Shown here piece by piece: positions 24,148 through 28,280 of a stretch of DNA of 28,280 nucleotides (position 1 is its first letter; each line of letters opens with the position of its first letter). A program made the translations under genes and the position numbers. The notes under the pieces were generated by a model that saw only the letters and a list, made by a program, of their open reading frames with translations, searched no databases and was not told the DNA's origin. Source of the DNA: Bacteroidota bacterium (GTDB lineage Bacteria > Bacteroidota > Bacteroidia > Bacteroidales > JAAUTT01); the NCBI GenBank assembly GCA_023429135.1, contig JAEYWD010000035.1, positions 1 to 28,280 on the forward strand, in the 5' to 3' direction.

Positions 24148-25071
24148 ATGCTCCGATTTCTTCTGTTTACAATTCTGGTAAGTCTGAATATTTCAGGAAA
24201 TTCGCAAAGTAATTATCAAATTCCGGATAGTGCAAAAAGAATACTTTTCCTCGGCAACAGCATAACCTATAGTGGTCAATATGTAGCTTATATCGAAGCT
24301 TACCTGAAATTAAAACACCCTGATAAGCATTATGAATTTATAAATGCCGGCCTGCCCAGCGAAACTGTCTCGGGACTTTCGGAAGATGGTCATGCCGATG
24401 GAAAGTTTCCGCGGCCCGATTTACACGAACGTCTCAGGAGAGTTCTCGACCAGGCCAAACCCGACCTGGTTTTTGCATGCTATGGAATGAACGATGGCAT
24501 TTATATGCCCTTTTCCGACGAACGTTTTAAGAAGTACAAAGAAGGAATCTTTTGGTTGCACAATGAAGTTACAAAAACAGGTGCTGCAATAGTTCATGTT
24601 ACTCCTCCCATCTTTGATGAACGAAAGGGTGAGGCATACGCCAACGTGCTTGATATTTACTCCGACTGGCTCATCAGTTGCCGTTATACTAACAATTGGA
24701 ATGTTATTGATCTTCACTGGCCCATGAAAAAATTCCTGGAAAACAAAAGGCTTGCCGACACATCTTTTGTTCTGGCCAAGGATGGCGTACATCCGGGCGA
24801 AACCGGGCACTGGATTATGGCAAAAGCAATATTGCTATACCTGGGTGAAAAAGAGGTTCAGAATGCCTCAGATGTTTTATCGGCCTTTGCTTTCCATAAA
24901 AATGGAGCGAAAATTCTAAATCTTGTGGATGAACGGTCGGCACTGATGAAAGACGCCTGGCTTACCGCAACCGGGCATAAGCGCCCCGGTATGAAGGTCG
25001 GCCTACCATTGCCTGAAGCCATAAAGAAAGCGAATGAGATTGAAGTTCAGATTAAGCAGTTGTTGAACTAG
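24148..25071 (+). CDS. Secreted SGNH/GDSL-family hydrolase
   Basis: A 307-aa protein with signal peptide (residues 1-20, ILVSLNISGNSQ). SGNH blocks are present: ILFLGNSITYSGQYVAYIEA (block I, with GNS in place of GDS and the catalytic serine), NAGLPSETVSGLS (block II glycine), FACYGMNDGIY (block III, N of GxND) and AKDGVHPGETGHWIMAKAIL (block V, Asp-x-x-His). All catalytic elements are intact. This family includes carbohydrate esterases, lipases and rhamnogalacturonan acetylesterases; a sugar-ester or peptidoglycan/polysaccharide deacetylase role is most likely. A short C-terminal helical tail follows. Confidence 0.9.
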   Translation: MLRFLLFTILVSLNISGNSQSNYQIPDSAKRILFLGNSITYSGQYVAYIEAYLKLKHPDKHYEFINAGLPSETVSGLSEDGHADGKFPRPDLHERLRRVLDQAKPDLVFACYGMNDGIYMPFSDERFKKYKEGIFWLHNEVTKTGAAIVHVTPPIFDERKGEAYANVLDIYSDWLISCRYTNNWNVIDLHWPMKKFLENKRLADTSFVLAKDGVHPGETGHWIMAKAILLYLGEKEVQNASDVLSAFAFHKNGAKILNLVDERSALMKDAWLTATGHKRPGMKVGLPLPEAIKKANEIEVQIKQLLN

Positions 25072-25096
25072 ATAATAAAAACAGGCATAACAACTG

Positions 25097-25132
25097 TGAA
25101 CTGAAGTCGGCGGTCTGTCGACTGTGAATTTT
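25097..25132. repeat. GTCGACTGT-type intergenic repeat
   Basis: AACTGTGAA (25091-25099) recurs as GACTGTGAA (25121-25129) around a GTCGGCGGTCTGTCGAC core. This resembles the CTGTCGACTGT units inside btuF (13771-13825). It lies in the 61-nt convergent spacer between the SGNH hydrolase and the sigma-factor operon and contains no gene. Confidence 0.4.
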
Positions 25133-25744
25133 CTAGCCTTCCAAACTAAGCCTTTTGTGTAAATCTTTTAAGAACTCCAGATTAGCGGCCTGAAATTTTC
25201 TGATTCTGACAGAGCCGTAAAATGCAATACCAAGGCCTATAATGGTCCCAACTAATAAACCGGTAACCGATTCTTCGTTTTGCAACACCTCAGTCATGGC
25301 CTTATTCTCATAGTAAACATGTATTGACAAATCGATGAGTATAAAAAGAACAGGAATCAAAAAAAAGTACAAAAACCTGAGTTTACCATAAAGTTGACGC
25401 GAAAGAAGCTGAATTCTGTTTTCCAGCCAGACTTTAAGAGACATATCGTATTTATAATTCTGAAGCTTTTTAAACGATAGAAGTCCAAGAACTAAGGCTG
25501 TCCCGGCGATCAAACCAAGAATTGAATTGTTAATTACATACATCACATCATTCAATCTTCTAATGGTTGTAAACGTGAGAAAAACCAACAGTCCCGTGCT
25601 TACCAGAACAGAGATTATTCTGATCACCAAAAATTTGTTCATTGTTGTCCGAACTTTCGAAGTAAGCAATAGATCAAGTTCTTCCACGGGTTTAGGTTCC
25701 ACATCGAATTTCTTCCAAATCATTTGTAACTCCCTATTTTCCAT
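25133..25744 (-). CDS. Membrane partner of the ECF sigma factor (unknown; possible anti-sigma)
   Basis: A 203-aa protein with a charged cytosolic N-terminus (MENRELQMIWKKFDVEPKPV) and four hydrophobic segments at about residues 39-59, 68-88, 123-142 and 161-178. Its start overlaps the stop of the ECF sigma gene by 11 nt, so it is translationally coupled. No zinc-binding anti-sigma (ZAS) His/Cys motif is seen and no FecR domain is present. The N-terminal helix could bind the sigma factor, which is inference. I do not recognise a named family. Confidence 0.75.
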   Translation of the reverse strand: MENRELQMIWKKFDVEPKPVEELDLLLTSKVRTTMNKFLVIRIISVLVSTGLLVFLTFTTIRRLNDVMYVINNSILGLIAGTALVLGLLSFKKLQNYKYDMSLKVWLENRIQLLSRQLYGKLRFLYFFLIPVLFILIDLSIHVYYENKAMTEVLQNEESVTGLLVGTIIGLGIAFYGSVRIRKFQAANLEFLKDLHKRLSLEG

Positions 25745-26234
25745 AATTCAAACGATTTAAATTTTGTTTCAATACTTCCTTTGCTCTATTAATGCGCACT
25801 CCAACATTTGACCTTGTAATGCCAATGATCTCAGCAATTTCTTCGTAGTTTTTTTCCTCGAGGTATAGAAGCATTATGGATTTATCAATCTCATCCAATA
25901 AATAAATTGCATCCAGTAATTTTTGTAGTGACTCGTCACGGGTCATTTTCTCAAGAAAATCATATCGGTCGGCAATATCCGGCACCCGGTCGGTGTAGTC
26001 AACCCTGGTATTTTTTCGTAACCTTGCCAGGGAAATATTGATCGAAACCGCATAAATCCAGGATCCTGTACTTTTGTAGTTCTCAAGACGCGGAAACGAT
26101 TTCCAAAGCTGATACAGTATTTCCTGAAAGGTATCTTCCCGGTCGCATTTATTCCTGAAATAAACCCAGCATACTTTATGTATGATGCTCTGATATCTGG
26201 AAATTGTTTCGAGAAATTGTTTTTTATCCGCCAT
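25734..26234 (-). CDS. ECF-type RNA polymerase sigma factor
   Basis: A 166-aa sigma-70 family protein. Region 2 includes CDREDTFQEILYQLWKSFPR and the -10 recognition helix GSWIYAVSINISLARLRKNT (about residues 55-80). Region 4 has LYLEEKNYEEIAEIIGITRS and NVGVRINRAKEVLKQNL, the -35 recognition helix-turn-helix. There is no region 1 or 3, which defines the ECF class. It precedes the four-TM partner gene by an 11-nt overlap. No consensus -7 box was found upstream at 26235-26280, so its own promoter may be sigma-specific. Confidence 0.93.
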   Translation of the reverse strand: MADKKQFLETISRYQSIIHKVCWVYFRNKCDREDTFQEILYQLWKSFPRLENYKSTGSWIYAVSINISLARLRKNTRVDYTDRVPDIADRYDFLEKMTRDESLQKLLDAIYLLDEIDKSIMLLYLEEKNYEEIAEIIGITRSNVGVRINRAKEVLKQNLNRLNYGK

Positions 26235-26310
26235 TGCAGAACTGATTGTTTATCTTAATTATATCCGGTAAAATGGTTTTATTACAAAATAATGAAAATT
26301 AAATAAGCAA

Positions 26311-26340
26311 TTGCCAATTTGAAGTTTATGTATAACTTTG
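26311..26340 (+). promoter_or_regulatory. Bacteroidota-type promoter for the small coupled pair
   Basis: TTG at 26311-26313 and TAACTTTG at 26333-26340 are separated by 19 nt. They match the -33 and -7 elements of the phylum's housekeeping promoter. The ATG of the 64-aa gene follows 12 nt later. Confidence 0.55.
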
Positions 26341-26352
26341 AAAAAAAACGAC

Positions 26353-26547
26353 ATGGAAGCTCCATTAGGAAATATTGTTCGTAAAATCCTTACCGACAAA
26401 GACGCATCGAAAAAGCTGATGCAACAGATAATTCTTGGTGAACGATTCGGCGATAACGCTGAATATCTCAACCTGGAGGATAAGAAAATTAAAATTCAAA
26501 GAATAGCCTCTGTCGAAAATACCTTTGACAAAAATTACAAGAAATGA
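26353..26547 (+). CDS. Small hypothetical protein (64 aa)
   Basis: Starts at ATG 26353 (MEAPLGNIVRKILTDKDASK) just after a consensus promoter. It is lysine-rich with one likely helix (residues 6-28) and a beta-like middle (YLNLEDKKIKIQRIASVE). There is no membrane segment or known motif. Its stop overlaps the next start by 4 nt (ATGA), so the two products are made together. The tight coupling and a good promoter make it more likely real than a chance ORF. It may be a regulator or subunit of the membrane protein that follows. Confidence 0.65.
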   Translation: MEAPLGNIVRKILTDKDASKKLMQQIILGERFGDNAEYLNLEDKKIKIQRIASVENTFDKNYKK

Positions 26548-27311
26548 ATATTGCCATTGGCGCACTTGTTCTGCTTTTGCTGATTTTCCCGGGTATTCTT
26601 TTCCGGTATGCCTATCTGAGCGGACCATATTCGCGCAAAAATTTTCAGTCGTCGCTCTCCGATGAAGTGGTGCTGTCGCTTATTCCGGCCTTTCTTATTC
26701 AAACACTGGCATATGTAATTATCGAGCCTGTTTTAAAAATAGACGTCGATGTAAGTTTGCTGATCAGGCTTGTTTCACAAGTTTCATCTGTCAACTCTGC
26801 CGAATTTGGCACCATTGAAAGTTCAATACTACTTTTTTCGGTTTACAATATTGTTACCTGTTCATTTGGATTTCTTTCCGGCAAACTTTTCCGAAATTTC
26901 GTTGCGAAAAATAACTGGGATATTAAATATCACTCTTTGAGGTTCAATAATGAATGGTATTATCTGCTATCGGGCAGAATTATCGATTTTCCGGGCAATG
27001 CCGGAGATTCCCGTAACATCAATATGGTTCGGGTGGACGTTTTAAGCGAATCGCAGGGAAACACTATTATTTACAGTGGAATTTTAAGAGAGTTTTACCT
27101 CTCAAAAGCCGACGGATTAGACCGTATTTACCTCACCAATGTTTACCGGCGCAAACTTATCGACGATTCTCCCCGGGAACTTACTGCCCCAATCGAACAG
27201 GAGTTTGATGACCGATATTATAAAATGCCCGGGGATATTTTTGTGATCCCTTATCAGCAAATCAGAAATATCAACATAACCTACTATGTTATCGAGGAGG
27301 AAGGGGTATAA
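26544..27311 (+). CDS. Membrane protein of unknown function (DUF6338-like)
   Basis: A 255-aa protein with hydrophobic segments at residues about 3-24, 42-62 and 96-116, then a mainly beta soluble C-terminal domain (about 125-255). Recognisable stretches are FPGILFRYAYLSGPYSRKNF, NNEWYYLLSGRIIDF and MVRVDVLSESQGNTIIYSGI, then REFYLSKADGLDRIYLTNVY. Arrangement and the WYYLLSG...Y.G.L..F motifs remind me of DUF6338 proteins, which have no assigned activity. It is coupled to the 64-aa gene by a 4-nt overlap. No catalytic residues are apparent. Confidence 0.75.
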   Translation: MNIAIGALVLLLLIFPGILFRYAYLSGPYSRKNFQSSLSDEVVLSLIPAFLIQTLAYVIIEPVLKIDVDVSLLIRLVSQVSSVNSAEFGTIESSILLFSVYNIVTCSFGFLSGKLFRNFVAKNNWDIKYHSLRFNNEWYYLLSGRIIDFPGNAGDSRNINMVRVDVLSESQGNTIIYSGILREFYLSKADGLDRIYLTNVYRRKLIDDSPRELTAPIEQEFDDRYYKMPGDIFVIPYQQIRNINITYYVIEEEGV

Positions 27312-27400
27312 AATTTCAGTTCCTCTTTAATAAATTCTTCTTAACATTTTTTATCATTTCCGTATAAGCTTTCAACTGGTTAACGTATTGATGGTTTTAT

Positions 27401-27408
27401 TAAATTTG
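27401..27408 (+). promoter_or_regulatory. Promoter -7 element of the thioredoxin gene
   Basis: TAAATTTG matches TAnnTTTG exactly, 13 nt before the ATG at 27422. It implies a very short leader. A -33 TTG is not clearly placed. Confidence 0.6.
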
Positions 27409-27421
27409 CAAAAAAAAGAAC

Positions 27422-27961
27422 ATGAAGAAAAAACTCATTCTTTCCCTAATTTGCGCCATGATGGTTAGTGTTGCTCAGGCGCAGCTTAAATTACCGGCTA
27501 AGGTTAAATGGTACACCATTGAACAAGCCATTGAAATGCAGACGAAAGAACCCCGTAAAATAATGATCGACGTATATACCGACTGGTGCGGCTGGTGCAA
27601 GAAAATGGATGCTGAGACCTTTGATCATCCTGTAATTGCTGAGTACTTAAATACTAATTTCTATCCGGTGAAGTTCAATGCAGAATCGAAAGAGCCCATA
27701 AAGTTTGCAGGCAAAACTTTCGTGAATGAAGGGCAGGGAGGCCGTTCCTCTCATCAGTTTGCCATTGCATTACTCCAGGGACAAATGTCGTATCCATCCA
27801 TTGCTTATCTGAGTGAGAAGCTTGAGCCTATTGCCGCCATTCCCGGCTATTACAACGCAAAAGATTTTGAACCCCTGATTACCTTTATTGAACAGGAAAA
27901 ATACAAGGCCGGAACTAATTTTGAAGATTTCAAGAAAACTTTTGTTGGAAAGGTGAAATAG
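27422..27961 (+). CDS. Exported thioredoxin-fold protein with CGWC active site
   Basis: A 179-aa protein with a signal peptide (residues 1-20, SLICAMMVSVAQAQ). The thioredoxin fold starts IMIDVYTDWCGWCKKMDAET, giving the redox pair C56-C59 in CGWC. The cis-proline appears in GQMSYPSIAYL. Insertions between these (FAGKTFVNEGQGGRSSHQFA) match the Thioredoxin_7/DUF255-like group common in Bacteroidota. It should act as a periplasmic thiol reductase or disulfide exchange protein. It has its own promoter and stands alone. Confidence 0.92.
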   Translation: MKKKLILSLICAMMVSVAQAQLKLPAKVKWYTIEQAIEMQTKEPRKIMIDVYTDWCGWCKKMDAETFDHPVIAEYLNTNFYPVKFNAESKEPIKFAGKTFVNEGQGGRSSHQFAIALLQGQMSYPSIAYLSEKLEPIAAIPGYYNAKDFEPLITFIEQEKYKAGTNFEDFKKTFVGKVK

Positions 27962-28136
27962 AGAGTCGCAAGTATTTAGTCTAAGTCGTAAGAGGGAAAG
28001 TGATATACAGAATTGATTAACTAGAAATTAGCAAATAAAAGATGCGACAGTTTTAATCATAATTACTGGAATATCTCAGAAAAAACGTATATTTGAACAA
28101 ATAAAATTATAATTGCCTTCAGAGAATCAGAAAACT
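27962..28136. repeat. Intergenic region with GTCGTAAG-type repeat, otherwise featureless
   Basis: GTCGCAAG (about 27965-27972) and GTCGTAAG (about 27985-27992) with an intervening TTAGTCTAA resemble the repeat at 8396-8426. Beyond it the region is AT-rich with no ORF or strong hairpin until the promoter box at 28088. Confidence 0.4.
28088..28095 (+). promoter_or_regulatory. Promoter -7 element before the intron-interrupted start
   Basis: TATATTTG matches TAnnTTTG and lies 41 nt before the ATG at 28137. It suggests a plus-strand gene starting here whose body is displaced by the intron. Confidence 0.45.
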
Positions 28137-28157
28137 ATGGAAAATGTAAAGATTAAT
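28137..28157 (+). pseudogene. Possible 5' stub of a gene interrupted by a group II intron
   Basis: ATG at 28137 reads MENVKIN before entering the antisense strand of the intron 3' end at 28156. Continuing in frame yields intron-derived residues and a stop at 28233. A promoter box precedes it. Because the intron points the opposite way, it could not be spliced out of a plus-strand transcript. The stub is too short to identify and may be chance. Confidence 0.3.
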
Positions 28158-28280
28158 CGGGTAGGAAGCGGCTCGCACCGCTGTCCTCCCACACCACCTG
28201 GCATACGCTTCACGTACCGCGGCGGTTTTTATTAACGTTTTCCCTTTACACATATTTCGATTGATTGCAGACCAAGACGG
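28156..28280 (-). mobile_element. Group II intron, 3' end (domains V and VI; continues beyond window)
   Basis: On the minus strand a 34-nt domain V-sized element (28193-28226) has ACCGCC pairing with GGTGGT at its base and TACG/CGTA near the tip. The GTGTGGGAGGA...TTCCTACCCGAT block follows, characteristic of group II intron 3' ends. Domain VI folds GGG-AGGA with TCCT-A-CCC, leaving a bulged A at 28162, seven nt from the 3' end: the branch-point position. The intron ends with AT at 28156. The domain V middle helix is poorly paired and the usual AGC triad is not obvious, so this copy may be diverged. The maturase ORF should lie to the right of the window. Confidence 0.75.
28232..28280 (-). CDS. 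Possible C-terminus of the intron-encoded reverse transcriptase/maturase (partial)
   Basis: The minus strand carries an open frame ending ...IEICVKGKR with TAA at 28234-28232, only 5 nt before domain V. Intron-encoded proteins of bacterial group II introns often stop just ahead of domain V. Only 15 residues are visible, with no diagnostic motif, so the assignment is positional. Confidence 0.3.
   Translation of the reverse strand, partial: RLGLQSIEICVKGKR

Overview
This window is a piece of a Bacteroidota chromosome, most likely from a T9SS-bearing environmental or anaerobic lineage near the Bacteroidales/Marinilabiliales. The evidence is three proteins with C-terminal type IX secretion (Por/T9SS type A) sorting domains, TAnnTTTG-type -7 promoter boxes, almost no Shine-Dalgarno sequences, lipoproteins with acidic surface-export signals, and a LytTR two-component system. 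Placement below phylum level is inference.

Layout. (a) 1-4479, minus strand: a tight five-gene operon. It encodes a transglutaminase-like/FGE-sulfatase-fold fusion protein, an ABC-2 exporter ATPase and permease, a LytS-type histidine kinase, and a LytTR-type response regulator cut by the window edge. (b) 4735-7536, plus strand: a secreted serine hydrolase that keeps only the C-terminal GH3 domain of a larger fusion family, then a VOC-fold protein and a DUF4440/SnoaL-like protein. (c) 7686-9486: divergent trmD (minus) and an AraC/GyrI regulator (plus). (d) 9487-10178: a MITE-like element, a 63-aa ORF ending inside a terminator hairpin, and a small two-TM protein. (e) 10235-21290, minus strand: a nine-gene vitamin B12 acquisition operon under a cobalamin riboswitch. 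(f) 21488-25071, plus strand: a CotH-kinase/lamin-tail T9SS protein, a LysE exporter and an SGNH hydrolase. (g) 25133-26234, minus: an ECF sigma factor with a membrane partner. (h) 26353-27961, plus: a translationally coupled pair of unknown proteins and a secreted CGWC thioredoxin. (i) 28156-28280: the 3' end of a group II intron entering from the right on the minus strand.

The centrepiece is the B12 operon. In transcription order it holds: cobalamin riboswitch, DUF4465 lipoprotein (BtuH-like), T9SS-sorted companion protein, TonB-dependent receptor (BtuB), beta-propeller lipoprotein (BtuG-like), T9SS-sorted trypsin-fold protease of lysyl-endopeptidase type, binding lipoprotein (BtuF), a 90-aa unknown, permease (BtuC) and an ATPase with a C-terminal extension (BtuD). 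The genes overlap or lie 0-72 nt apart, so they are probably co-transcribed. The most novel features are the secreted protease and the second T9SS protein inside a B12-responsive operon. Together they suggest a surface route that frees corrinoid from proteins before capture. That function is inference; the gene order and riboswitch are read directly from the sequence.

Smaller oddities include an in-frame repeat that writes the N-terminus of the BtuF lipoprotein, a GNRA-capped hairpin between the first two operon genes, and an intron insertion antisense to the first codons of a gene.
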